Shown piece by piece: positions 11,545-22,416 of a DNA stretch of 64,000 nucleotides; positions within the stretch are counted from its first letter, which is position 1, and every line of letters begins with the position of its first letter. The notes under the pieces are model-generated. The model did no database searches, had not been told where the DNA came from, and saw nothing but the letters and a program-made list of their open reading frames with translations. The position numbers and the translations under genes are program-made. The DNA is from Lactuca virosa (lineage: Eukaryota; Streptophyta; Magnoliopsida; Asterales; Asteraceae), in assembly GCA_928212115.1 (NCBI GenBank), contig CAKMRJ010005745.1, forward strand, positions 79,513,631 to 79,577,630, in the 5' to 3' direction.

Positions 11545-11643
11545 ATGGTTGCTGTTGTTAACTGCAAACCGCAGAGCCTCAGCTCCTCCCCTGCCATCGG
11601 CTTCCCCCGATTCCGCTACTTCCGCTACCGCCGCCTCCGGTGA
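11545..11643 (+). CDS. Upstream ORF (32 codons) in the 5' leader
   Basis: If transcription starts near the TATA box at 11427, the leader contains two upstream ATGs. One opens a three-codon frame at 11530-11541. The other opens this 32-residue frame, MVAVVNCKPQSLSS... ending in an Arg/Tyr-rich tail (FRYFRYRRLR) and a TGA at 11641. It is in the same frame as the main ORF but is closed 81 bp before it. It may limit translation of the main ORF, or be removed if the leader has an intron. No homology is recognised. Confidence 0.35.
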   Translation: MVAVVNCKPQSLSSSPAIGFPRFRYFRYRRLR

Positions 11644-11724
11644 CGAATATCTATTCCTACCTGAATCGGATTTCATTTCTAAGTGTATATAGATTAATAG
11701 ACTTGTAGATACAAAAATTATAAG

Positions 11725-12472
11725 ATGTCAACGAAGAAGAGCAGCCCGAAAGAACAGGGGAAGAACAAGAAGGGGAGATTATCGGAGAAATCGGTGTCGT
11801 TTCACGGCCGTGTTCCTGAAGATATGGTTGGGAAGTTGATTAGGCCAAGGACGGTGCCAAATTTGATCACCGGTAGAGGTGCGATTACGACGGAGGCGAT
11901 GACGCCTCCGAAGCTGACGAAGTTGTTGCTTAACGTCACGGTTCATCGAAGCTTAGGTCCCGTGCAGGTGTTGATATCTCCGGAATCTACCGTCGGCGAC
12001 CTTATCGCTGCCGCTCTCCGCCAGTACTCCAAGGAAGGCCGGCGAGTGATATTTCCGTCTCTAGATCCTTCCGGATTTGATCTTCATTACTCGCAATTTA
12101 GTCTAGAAAGTAAGTGAAATCCCTCTTCTCTCTCGTTAGATTCACACACTAACAATAAACATTCAGCTAGAATTTGCTGTTTGCATGATGACGTTAATCG
12201 ACCAAATACGTAGCTAATCTGCTACAAATTCGTAATCGACAGGTTTATCTAGAGACGAGAAGTTAAACGAGTTAGGTTCACGGAATTTCTTCCTTTGTCC
12301 TAAGCAACCGGCTACCACTGCCGGAAGTAGCGGTGGTCATGGTGAAGTCGGAGTCAGTTACGTTGGGATGACTACTACATCACCGCCGTCATCGTCCACC
12401 TGCTCGACGGAAGCAGATAAAGTGACGAAAGGCGGAGCAGTCTGGCTCAGATTCATGGAATTCATGCTGTAA
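11725..12472 (+). CDS. At4g22758-like protein (DUF7054-type), two exons
   Basis: The only convincing host gene. Exon 1 is 11725-12109 and exon 2 is 12243-12472, giving 204 residues. The intron (12110-12242) has GTAAGT at the donor and GACAG at the acceptor, and joins codon A|GT so that SQFSLES runs into LSRDEKLNELGSRNFFL. The N terminus is basic and Ser-rich (to about residue 30). RPRTVPNLITG follows. The conserved domain spans about 73-150: PPKLTKLLLNVTVHRSLGPV, SPESTVGDLIAAALRQYSKE, SGFDLHYSQFSLES, and ends RNFFLCPK. A Ser/Thr/Gly-rich linker leads to the C-terminal WLRFMEFML. Plant proteins of this family have the same order of blocks. Their biochemical role is not established; the domain resembles a ubiquitin-like fold only by inference. 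The reading frame is undamaged, unlike everything around it. Confidence 0.9.
12110..12242 (+). other. Intron of the DUF7054-like gene
   Basis: 133 bp, phase 1, donor A|GTAAGT, acceptor GACAG|G. Without splicing the frame stops at 12115; with it the conserved block FSLES...RDEKLNELGSRNFFL is restored. Confidence 0.9.
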
Positions 12473-12572
12473 GATTTGATCATGAATGATTGATTTTTAC
12501 TACAGTATTTGTAGCTTCAAATTAGTTGGTATTCAAATTTCTGGTTCTAATTCAGTTTCAGATTTTCATCAA

Positions 12573-12578
12573 AATAAA
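12573..12578 (+). terminator. Poly(A) signal of the DUF7054-like gene
   Basis: AATAAA 101 bp after the stop codon. A further AT-rich stretch (AATAATATAATC near 12653) may also serve. Confidence 0.5.
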
Positions 12579-12579
12579 G

Positions 12580-12985
12580 ATTGATTGATGATTGGGTTTG
12601 AAATTGATGTACAGTGGTGGATAATGGATTAGCTTGTATGAGTATACAATCTCAATAATATAATCTTAAAAAAAAAAAAATACACGCAATGTTTAAGTTA
12701 TAATTTGGAATATATTTATTTGATAATTGATCAAATGGATGGAATCTTTTGTTGGACCTCGGATTGGTCCGATTTAGACCCAATCTTGTCGGGTATTTTG
12801 ATGATGTTCGTTTTACTGTCACATGATTCCAACGAGTCAATACCGTTGTCACAATCGTTTTGGTTGTTGAAGGCTTTTTTTACCCTTTCACTCAATCTCT
12901 TAAGATATAAATAGTACATCAAAAAGCCAAATAACTCAACTCAATCATATCTAAATATAATTCAAAAAGATAAGTACAAACCTTT
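12580..12985. other. AT-rich 3' flank of the gene
   Basis: Includes an A13 run near 12667. Short frames on both strands (12652-12922) overlap each other and have no recognisable motif. Nothing else supported. Confidence 0.4.
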
Positions 12986-12989
12986 ATGA

Positions 12990-13236
12990 CATAAGTTCAA
13001 ATGATTGAAAATGCACAAGTCCAACTTGTGAATGAGGTTGTGGAATTGATTTTTTCCATGTTTTTTGTCAAAGTATATTTGCGTTGCGTTAAGGTATGTG
13101 CATAGGAGTATAGGACATAATAATCAACTCCTTGACGATAAAGTGACATTCTACCTTGATATGCTTTTTACCATTATGAAACACTGAGTTTATAACTTGA
13201 TACAGTATGAAATACTGATTGTTGCAGAAAAGTTGA
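12990..13236 (-). pseudogene. Copia RNase H fragment L
   Basis: On the minus strand, near 13232-13140, a broken frame reads LFCNNQYFILYQVINSVFHN then GKKHIKVECHFIVKE. This matches the C-terminal RNase H of plant Ty1/copia polyproteins (CDNxSA...NPVFHERTKHIEVDCHFIRE). Further shifted pieces extend to about 12990. It is a different copia family from G, which abuts it. Confidence 0.6.
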
Positions 13237-13364
13237 ATGTGTGATTAATGAATTTCCCATAATTATATCTTAAAATTAAACCTTTTAAATACAAGTACAA
13301 CGAGGTTTAAGATACAAATAGAAATAGGGTCGAATACATGGTTGACATAAACTATATACTAACA
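13237..13364 (-). repeat. Truncated 3' LTR of copia element G
   Basis: On the minus strand a polypurine tract (GTGGGGGGA, about 13365-13373) is followed by TGTTAGTATATAGTTTATG, a typical copia LTR start. Only about 130 bp of the LTR remain before the copia fragment L. Confidence 0.6.
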
Positions 13365-15330
13365 TCCCCCCACACCTTGATCGGGGGTTTGATCGCACAT
13401 TCAAATTGGATCTAAAATCGAGGAAGAGAGACTATAGAAACCCTTTTTTGAAGATATCAACATACTGGTATGTAGATGGAATATGAAGAACATGAATGTG
13501 TTCTAAAACGACTTCATCTTTCACAAAATGTATATCAATATCCACATTTTTGGTTCGTTGATGTTGAACCGGATTGGAAGACAAATAAACGACACCAACA
13601 TTGTCGTAGTAGACGATGGTTGCTTTAGTTGTGGATGCATGTAGTTCGCAAAGAAGATTGTGTAGCAGATAGGTTCTGGTGACAACATTGGTCATGCCTT
13701 TGTACTCGACCTTAGCACTGGATCTGGATATCGATACGTGACGTTTCAAAGACTATGAAAGAAGATTTATGTCAAGAAAAATACAATAACCTGGAATGGA
13801 TTAACGGGTTGTTAGGAAACCCCTAATCAACATTAAGTATGGAATGATCCCTTAAGATGATGACACATATAGTTGTAAGTTGTGGTTCATCGTGCAACAG
13901 ACGTAGTACAAAATGCGCTTCAAACCAATGAAATGAGGATCGCATGGGGTCATGCATATAAATACAAATAAGTTGAACTGTATAACTGTGGCGTCAGGAC
14001 TGGTGAAAGTTAAATACTAAAGGGAACCGGTTAGAATTCAATACAATTAATGTAGGAACATCAGTTGGAGGACCTAAAGTGTCGAATTTGGACTCGGTGT
14101 CTACTGGTGTGCGAGAGGGTTTATCGGTAAGCACACATGCATGCTAAAAAAATGTATGTGTCATACTTCTATTGGCTGAAAAAGAGACCGCACTAAGATC
14201 GAATATCATAAATTAAATCCCAAGGAATTAGTCGAGTTCCTCAAGGTCAATCATAGTCATAGAGAACTTATGACTGAGGGCCAAAATGATATGTTGACGG
14301 CTTGAAGCACATTTAGTGAATATGTTGTGATAATGATTTTCTCGACGTATAGAAATAAGTAGGCCTGAGTATGACCATGTATGTAAATAAAAAGAGGTGA
14401 GTCACAATGGTTATGATGAAAGTCAATGCCAGTTGAAAAATCTAAAAATTTGTGAAACCATACACATGGGGCCTACTTGTGGCCAATAAAGCGGTCGTTG
14501 GAGGTGACATACATGGTTATGGAATCTAGAGTCTTGAAAACCAAGTAGTTGGTACATATAGATAATCTCTTGGAAGTGACCATGAAGAAAGGAATTCTTC
14601 ATGTCAAGCTGGTGAAAGATGGTGAGACTAAAAACGATACATACCACTAACGAAAGACCGCGAGACTAAAAACGATACATATAGTATCCGATGTCACAAT
14701 AGGATTTGTAGCAGGTTAGAGATCCTTCAAAATTCATTCTCTTTTTTAAAATAGTTACATAAAACTAACAATATTGACACCCCCTCTAGTCTAGGAATAA
14801 GAAGTTAAGTTTCATTGGAGAAAAGCGTTCTATAATCCTCATTCATGTCCTTGAGCTAGTTAGGATCTTCAAAATTTTGGGAAACAAGTAAAGAGGTAAA
14901 AATGTGAAGGTTAAGGCGTTGAATGGGTTTGTAAATACCATGGCATGATCGGGTTTACGTGGGATGACTGGGGAGGTGACATATTTGGATTCATGTTTGA
15001 AGTGTAATGTGACATGTAGGAAGTGGGATTGTTTGATATGGGAGTGGGTTGGACCAATTTGGGGGTAGTGTGTCTTGGGTATAGATTAGGGGCAAGGAGT
15101 AAGTATAAGTCGAATATGAGTTTGTATGGAAACAGAGGATGTTGGGAGGTGAGGACGTGGGAGGTAGATGAGATAGAGGAAAGTGAGTAGAGGTGGGAGA
15201 TGGTAGGAAATAGTCAAGGAAATCATACAAGGAAGAGGAGTTAAGGGACATCAAACGAAAAATGAATGTGTACTCATATAAGGTTACATGATGAAAGATG
15301 ATAATTTTGTTAGTTGATTGGTCAAGATGA
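13365..15330 (-). pseudogene. Copia element G, part 1: end of IN, RT and RNase H
   Basis: Decayed minus-strand pol. From high to low coordinate: the IN/RT linker (STNKIIIFHHVTLYEYTF near 15310-15255) with a Pro/Ser-rich spacer (14991-15254), the RT core with FHQLDMKNSFLHGHFQEIIY and HNHVCHLQRPLYW (14423-14647), then many stops, and RNase H at 13432-13749 with SRSSAKVEYKGM, VYYDNVGVVYLSSNPVQHQR and the DIFKKGF end. Order and motifs are those of plant Ty1/copia. The element is cut at 15330 by gypsy A and resumes at 36175. Confidence 0.8.
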
Positions 15331-16950
15331 TAAGTCTGGCTTGCCCTCGGGGCCCACAGCTTATGTATGGCTTGCTCCCTGACCAAATCAGTCATTGGAT
15401 TGAAATACCATCAAGCCCTCAGTACAAGTCTGGCATACCACTCGGTCCTCAGATCGTATTTGGAATGCTCCTGAGCTCTCAGTATGAGTTTTGCATGCCT
15501 TACATGGCTCTCAGCTCATATCTGGTATGCTCCAGGGTTTGTTGGCTACAACACGAATCAGTACAACCTCAACCCACCACAATATGTCGACATATAACAG
15601 ATAACAACATATACAGATAATCATGCAGACAGAATCACAGGTAGTCCTACAGATCTACCATACTAGCATATCAGAAACTAGCATAATCATGCATATCTAT
15701 TCCAGACATAGCATATCAGTACATAGAAGGATATCAAACCAATGGGTCGGCCTTGGTACCTTCGACTCGTAAGTACAGTGATGAAAACTCACCTCACAAA
15801 CTGGACAAAAGCTGATCGGGTCCTGACTCCGAATCTCAGCTCTAACCGTCACCTATCCCAGCAAATGGCCAATCACAATCAAAATCCCAAAATACCCTTA
15901 GGTCAAACTTAGTCAAACTTGATCAAATTCAAAGTCAACTCACCTCATGTTATGGCCCGGCATTGGTCACGTCGTGATAATGTACCCGGTCAGATTCCCA
16001 CTTGAATCGAATCAAACTAGTGAACTCAGTCAAATAAACCACTTGAGCTGGCATCACGACGTGAGCACCCAATCTCACATCGTGAGCTCCAAGGGTTCTA
16101 ACAAAAGATGGGGGATGCTCCGAATCTCACGTCGTGGGATCTTACATCTCATGTTGTGAGCACTGTCTGAGGCTAAGGGTCGCCATTTTAAGTCCTTATT
16201 CCATTAAGTCTTCGAGTATACTTCATACAGAAGTTTAATGGGACCCCTAAGGTCCATAAAAATGTTTCCTTTATGGTCATGCATGCACCAAACATGATCA
16301 TCCACTTTCTAGGTAAAAAAGGGAAGAAATGAGCTTCAATCTTTCATGTATGCCTCTATTCCATACCATCTTTCAGATCTAAACAATATTATGCTCTAGG
16401 GACTCTTCAAATCCATAAAGTTGCCAACTTTATGGATTTACTCTAGTCAAACATGCAATAACATCAATAAGATGGACAAAACTCAAGATCTATCCATGAT
16501 AAGCAATAAAGTTGGAGTCTTTGATACTTATAAGGGTCCAAAAGCAGGAAAAGATGGTGATGAAGAGGATACTTTGCCTACACCACCACTAGAGCACTTC
16601 CTTCTTCTTCTTTTCTTATTCTTCAAGCTAGAAATACACCCAAATGACAAATGATCTTATGGAGGAGTGATATTAAGGTTTTTGGAGGTTTAGAGAGTGA
16701 GGGAGGCTGAGGGTGAGAAACACTAGCCCTATTATTCCCTTAAATATCGAAAACTTAGGATTTTTTTGTCATCAGCCACCCTCACATCGTGAACACTAGA
16801 CTGCTCACGTCGTGAGCCTTAAAATGATGCACGGGTCCAAATCACTTCTCACGACGTGAGAAGGCATTCCTCACATCGTGAGAAGGGCTAATATAGAAAC
16901 TTTTAACTTCACAATATTAAAGATAATGTGCACCTGATCCGGGTGTTACA
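15331..16950 (-). repeat. 3' LTR of gypsy A (truncated)
   Basis: Matches 34571-36174 throughout. It starts on the minus strand with TGTAACACCCGGATC and ends early, at 15331. TATTTAAGG on the minus strand (about 16736-16744) is the likely TATA box. Nine copies of an imperfect palindrome CTCACGTCGTGAG surround it: five at 15967-16160 and four at 16785-16883. A tandem TCTGGCWTGC repeat lies at 15331-15540. Confidence 0.85.
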
Positions 16951-16963
16951 ATTCTCCCCCACT
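16951..16963 (-). other. Polypurine tract of gypsy A
   Basis: AGTGGGGGAGAAT on the minus strand, directly before the LTR start TGTAACACC. Confidence 0.8.
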
Positions 16964-16969
16964 TGAACC

Positions 16970-17975
16970 AGACTTCGTCCTCGAAGTCAACTGTTGCGAA
17001 CAACTCTGGGTAATGCTCCCGCATCTCAGCCTCCGGCTCCCAGGTCCACTCAGAGCCTCTCCGATGCTGTCACTATACCTTTACCAAAGGTATCTCCTTT
17101 TTGTGCAGGACCTTCATCTTCCTTTCCAGGATAGCCACCGGTCTCTCAACATAGTTCAGGTGCTCATCGACCTGAATATCATCCATCAGAACCACTATCT
17201 CGCTATCCATCACACACTTCCAAAACTGAGAAACATGGAAAGTGGGTTGGATCTGACTGAGATCGCTCGACAAATCCAACATGTAAGCTACCTTGCCAAC
17301 CCTGGAAATCACCCGAAAAGGTCCACTAAACCGGGGACCCAATTTCCCCGTCTTCTGGAAGATATCATACCCTTCAAGGGTGAGACCTTCAGGAGCACCA
17401 TATCGCCGACCTGAAATTCCAACTCTGATCGGCGTCGGTCGACATAGCTTCTGCCAACTCTGAGTGGTCTACAGTCTCTGCCTGATCTGTTAGATAAGCT
17501 CCGTGGTCTGAAGGACCACTTCGGTCCTTCCCATGACCCTATGACCAACCTCTCCCCAAAAAACCAGGGTACGACACCTCCGACCATACAAGAACTCAAA
17601 TGTCGGAGCACCAATGCTAGAGTGATAATTTTTGTTGTAGGAGAACTCCGCAAGAGGTAGGTAGGAATCCCAACTCCCACTGAAATCAATAACGCAGGCC
17701 CACAACATATCCTCAAGGGTCTGGATAGTCCGCTCAGACTAGCCATCAGTCTGTGGATGATATGTAGTGCTGAAATGTAACCTCGTGCCTAGTTCCTCGT
17801 GAAAATTCTGTCAGAAACGAGAAGTGAACCGAACATCTAGGTCTGAAACAATAGATACCGGAACCCCATGACGAGCAACGATCTCATGGACATACACATC
17901 GACCAACTTTTCGGCCGATGAGCTCTCTTGTTTGGCCAAAAAGTGGGCACTCTTGGTCAATCGATCCACGATGGA
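16970..17975 (-). pseudogene. Gypsy A integrase, C-terminal part
   Basis: Minus-strand fragments in order: IN core remnants (DFSGSWDSYLPLAEFSYNKN, 17490-17708), then FQVGDMVLLKVSPLKGM, MGPRFSGPFRVISRVGKVAY, and the HVSQFWKC...DDIQVDEHLNYVERPVAILE stretch (17073-17342). After two adjacent stops (VKV**QH) the tail reads GSEWTWEPEAEMREHYPELF and FEDEV up to the polypurine tract. Several frame changes and stops make it non-functional. The tail is chromodomain-like in position and sequence. The N-terminal half lies beyond J, at 25368-25790. Confidence 0.8.
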
Positions 17976-18737
17976 TGATGGGTTTTGAGCATTCTAAGAC
18001 TCCTAAGTGTACATGCAACCCTAAATACCTTGGATCTATGTTTTCTCTATTATACATGCAATTATGAACTTTCCAAGGTATTACCCTATCTAGCATACAA
18101 TACTTGATACTTGGGTAATCAAATGGATAGAATACATACCTTTGTTTGATGTAGCTTGTCTCCATGAAGCTTGAGTGCCTAGTGCCCCAAGTGTGACACC
18201 TCAAATGGTTCACACAACACCAAATGCACATGGAATGACTTGAGAGAAATGGAACACTCCTTGAAATCGTCTAGCCCTCATATTCACACATTAGTGCACG
18301 ATTTCTTGAGCCATGGGATTCTTTTATATGGTGGCTATTAGGGTTACACCATGTAACTCATAACTTTACCCATTCCTTATGCTCCATGGATTTTAACCTC
18401 CATGGAGTATCCATGGGTCACCCCATGGACTTAGTCCAACATAAGGAATCTTGGATCACAAGCCCACATATATAAGAATGAATGATTTACACAATCAACC
18501 CATATATTTAATTAGTCTCCTTTTGATCACTTAATTAATTCCAAATTAATTCTTGATCAATACTAATTAAATAACCTTATTAATATATTAGAACTTATAA
18601 TATATTAACCAACCTTAAGTGTTATTTCTCTCATTATAGTCTATCCAAATGCATGATGCCATGCAACCCAAATGGACCATGCCGGGTCGGGTCAAGTCTT
18701 ACCAATTATAGTTATGGACTTAGACATTAATCCAACA
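17976..18737 (-). repeat. 3' LTR of J
   Basis: 762 bp. On the minus strand it begins TGTTGGATTAATGTC and ends AAAACCCATCA. The two differences from the 5' LTR are near 17988 and 17998. Confidence 0.9.
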
Positions 18738-18752
18738 GTCTCCCACTTGGAT
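18738..18752 (-). other. Polypurine tract of J
   Basis: CCAAGTGGGAGAC on the minus strand, ending at the TGTTGG LTR start. Confidence 0.75.
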
Positions 18753-20408
18753 AAGTCTAAAACTATTATTGCGTATGACTTCAGGAACCGATCAGCAATC
18801 GTAGCTCTCAAAAGCTTCTGTCGAACTCTGACCTTGTCGATGAACTCTGACCTTTGTCAATGACTTGTCCATTAGATAAGGGATCATATATTCCTCCATT
18901 CTAGATATCATATGGACTGAGACATGGATTATCAATCATTCTCTCTGTCCATTTGTTGTTTCCCGATTTCCGATTCATGATGACTGACTGATTGAACAAA
19001 TCAAATCAGTCCTGGCTTGGCCAAGCACTCACATGTATCATCTTTAAATCATCGAGGGGCCCACAGATATCGCTTTTATCCCGAAGGTAAAAGGAATGGA
19101 TAAACTTCGACTCATATGGCTTGTTCTACTACTTGTTGAATCATACACAAAGGCACGTTTTATAACATCGAGTTACCAATGCGTTTTCGTGCAATCAATG
19201 TATAACCAACTCATAGTAACAACTCATATCTCTAGGTTTGAAGAATATAAGATATTATCGTCTCATGATCACTCGTGATAAAATCCATGAAGTGATTCAA
19301 ATGAGCGCGGGTTGAATCCAATACTCAGAACTTATGAGCACTCATGAGTGTTGTAGCACCACTTTGTCCACCAACTTGGACCTCTACAAACCAACCCATG
19401 ACAGTCTTGATTCATATCTACTTCCAACATATGACCGACTGTGGATGGTTTGAATAACTTAATCATTCAGGAAGAGCGACTTAGTTATTCTGGAAGTCAA
19501 AACATGCAAAGTGAAACACAAGAATAAATGAATCAAATATGGTATCAAACCCTATGAATATAAATAAACACTTTTATTTATCACCATACTGATTACTCAT
19601 TATTCATTGTTTCGGTTTTATCAACTTTATACTTGAATTAAAAACACTAGTTGTCCCATGCTCCAAGCATGTACACTATGTTTTTCTTAAACAATAGCTT
19701 TGCCATACACCAAGTATGCACTCTATGTTTGTCTATGATCCTTACTTTGTGAAATAAACCAATTGAACATAATTTCAATGATTCTAATTTCACACTCCCA
19801 AATCCTTATCGAAAAATGTGAGAATTTCAAATTCCTATCATTTATCGAAATCTGTTTAGATTTTAAACTTATATGCACTGACCCTCCTGTAATGAATATG
19901 TACAAAGTCACAAAGACTTGTCAACAGTCATTATAAGGTATTCCAATGGAGATCAACTCCATGGAAACTAAGTCTCATATTCAAAGTACATTGCTTTGGA
20001 CATGCTTCTTGCATTAAGTTTTCTAATCTTACACAGATAACTTCCACCTATGGAGACAACTCCATATTCTCATTTTGACTATCACTTCTGAATAAGAGAT
20101 GCCTCTTTTCAGAATATGTCAATATGGTCCTTCCAAAATTAGCACTATACTTCCAACTGTCCCTGAGCAACCAATCTTTGGTAAACCTCAGATTGTCCTC
20201 GACAATTGCTTAATCATTTTAGTCATATCCAATTCTAGACCTTTTCCCTTCTTAATGCCTCTGGGCATTTGGAAAAATTTAGAAATGACAAATATTATAG
20301 CACATGCAATCGATCCTGTACCCAAAGCAAATGGTACACGATTCATGATGTCTCACATAAAGACATGATTCTAGACCAGTCTTTTGCTACAATATTTTTA
20401 TTTGCCAT

Positions 20409-20465
20409 GTTTTCAAAATTTGACTATGAAGAGGGATGCCGTAATCATAATCGAATTTTGAGAAC
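20409..20465. repeat. J hairpin 1a (loop GGGATGCCGTAA)
   Basis: Arms 20409-20429 and 20445-20465 pair at 18 of 21 positions. The 15-nt loop is AGAGGGATGCCGTAA (20430-20444), shared with hairpins 1b and 1c although the stems are unrelated. Confidence 0.8.
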
Positions 20466-20888
20466 GCAATATATAGAATTTCCTTAAGTTGAACCAATCC
20501 AACATGAAATTCATATATATATTCTTGACTAAAGATGATTAAGGTCTCAATCTAAGCCTTTAGAACTGAAATGAAGTATATCCTCTCCCTTAATTATAGC
20601 AAAACAACTTTTTCAATCCCTGCAGCCTCACGAATTGAAACTTTTGTTTTCTATAATTAACATTGCTAACTTGCAACACTAACAATAATTATCATGCTCC
20701 CACTAACATGATGATTATTAGCATAACACTTATGCTCCCACTAGCTTTGACATGTACTCAGAAATCAGCTGGACTTCTAGAAATCAATACTTTATTGACT
20801 TCTTACCAAAGTTCAGATTTCTGATACGAGATGCTTTGATAAAACTTTATCAAAATCATACACCTTTCCTTAGATAGCATGCATGTGT

Positions 20889-20949
20889 GTCTAAACAATT
20901 TCAGAACTATGAAAAGGGATGCCGTAATCATAGTCTCAATTGTTTAGAC
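20889..20949. repeat. J hairpin 1b (loop GGGATGCCGTAA)
   Basis: Arms 20889-20912 and 20928-20949 pair over GTCTAAACAATT and ACTATGA with a small internal bulge. The loop AAAGGGATGCCGTAA (20913-20927) differs from 1a by one base. Confidence 0.8.
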
Positions 20950-22210
20950 CTTTTGCCATCTGCTTCAAATCTACTTGGTGGAAGTGTTTCCTCACCATCA
21001 TTTTCATGAATCGGAGAGAAACCTTATGACCCTTAGATTTTATGGTGTATGTGTTCTTATCCATGTGAATCGTCAAAACCATAGTCACAAGACAAGGATA
21101 ATGACAAATCCAAACTCATATGGACTGAACTTATGCAATCTTAACTTCTTGCCACCTGGCAGTACAGGGCCTGCCATTGCTTCCAAGTTGTTATGCAACC
21201 AATTGAGAACTTTCAGAACTCCTATGCAAAGCCAACTTTAACTGGAATGGGCACAGAATATGTCAACATGATAGGTTATAAACCTCAAGTCGTGTGCTAG
21301 TGAAGAACCTCAGGTTTTATTCTTGATTAGTTCTTGAAATTCTTTTTAGGATCTTTAAGACTCCCACTGTCCTCTTGACATATAAGACTATCTTGCCAAA
21401 TATTCAAGAGATAGTGCGGATTCTTTATCAAGACAAACACTTCACACAATTGGCCTTAGTTGGTCTTTGTTTAATCCAAAACATCACAACTTACCAACTT
21501 CAAATGTACAAGAGTAGGACACTTTTACTCTTACATTTGACAAGTGTTATAAACCTTTCTTTAAGATATGTCACTCAACTTATAGTCTTGGAGTATGACT
21601 CTAAGACTTGTTTTGAAACGAAGTATGACTCATCTTCTTGATTTAACCATTTCAACAATTCATGACTCCTCTTCTTAGTCATAAGAATGCACTAAGATGT
21701 CCTTAGAAGACCAATTGTGATGTGGTTCTTAAATCATTAAGATGATCACAAAACATGATACTAAAGTACTCTCCCATCTTTTCAGATTTGAGAAACTTTT
21801 ATCTTTCTGCCTAATTTGATTCTTCCCATTCGTTCTGCCATACATTGAGACTTTTCCAATGTTTCAGAATTATACTTAAACTTGTAAGTATAACCATATT
21901 TACTAAACTTTAGTAAATCAAATAGTCTTAACGAGCTTTGTGGTGGACATGACCAGTGCACAAGAATGTGTACTCGATCCCTTTAGTCCTTCACTTGACT
22001 CACACATCCATGTGAACAAGTAATTAGTCTTGATTTTCCAATGCTTGAAAGTTCTCATTCATCATACTATTCAACTTGCATGATTCCAAGTTTCGGTCCA
22101 ATTGAAACTTGGGCGATGAGGAACTTTCCTGATTTGGTAAATTTAGACACTACCACAAATGAAAGAATCAAATCCATTTTCCAATATTGCTGTCAGTGGA
22201 ATCATATAAG

Positions 22211-22330
22211 CAACAATTTTCCACAAATGCCATTGTAAGGATACTTCAAATAAATAAAATTAAACAATTTTCTTTTATTTTAAAACTTTGCGGAAAAACT
22301 TATCCTTACAATCCACATGGAAAATTGTTG
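22211..22330. repeat. Long inverted repeat in J
   Basis: CAACAATTTTCCA...ATTGTAAGGAT (22211-22241) pairs with ATCCTTACAAT...TGGAAAATTGTTG (22302-22330); about 25 of 29 positions match. The AT-rich centre can fold further (AAATAAAA against TTTTATTT). Confidence 0.7.
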
Positions 22331-22416
22331 TTATCTATTCCTTGCTCAAAATTCTGATGCGATCGAAATCCACCTTCGCGATCAGAATCAACATATACTT
22401 CCTTTAAGATTTCTCT

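Larger units (their letters stand above)
18753..22330. other. Non-coding 3' two-thirds of J
   Basis: About 3.6 kb where pol should be. Both strands are full of stops; the longest frames (20099-20368, 20975-21241, 21375-21641 on plus) have no motif. It contains hairpins at 20409-20465 and 20889-20949 and a long inverted repeat at 22211-22330. Near-repeats CCAAGCATGTACACTATGTT and CCAAGTATGCACTCTATGTT occur around 19662 and 19710. Confidence 0.6.

Noticed and set aside
18672..22238. Plus-strand ORFs of 60-90 codons within J
   Set aside because: No motif, wrong strand for the element, normal length for chance frames in AT-rich DNA.
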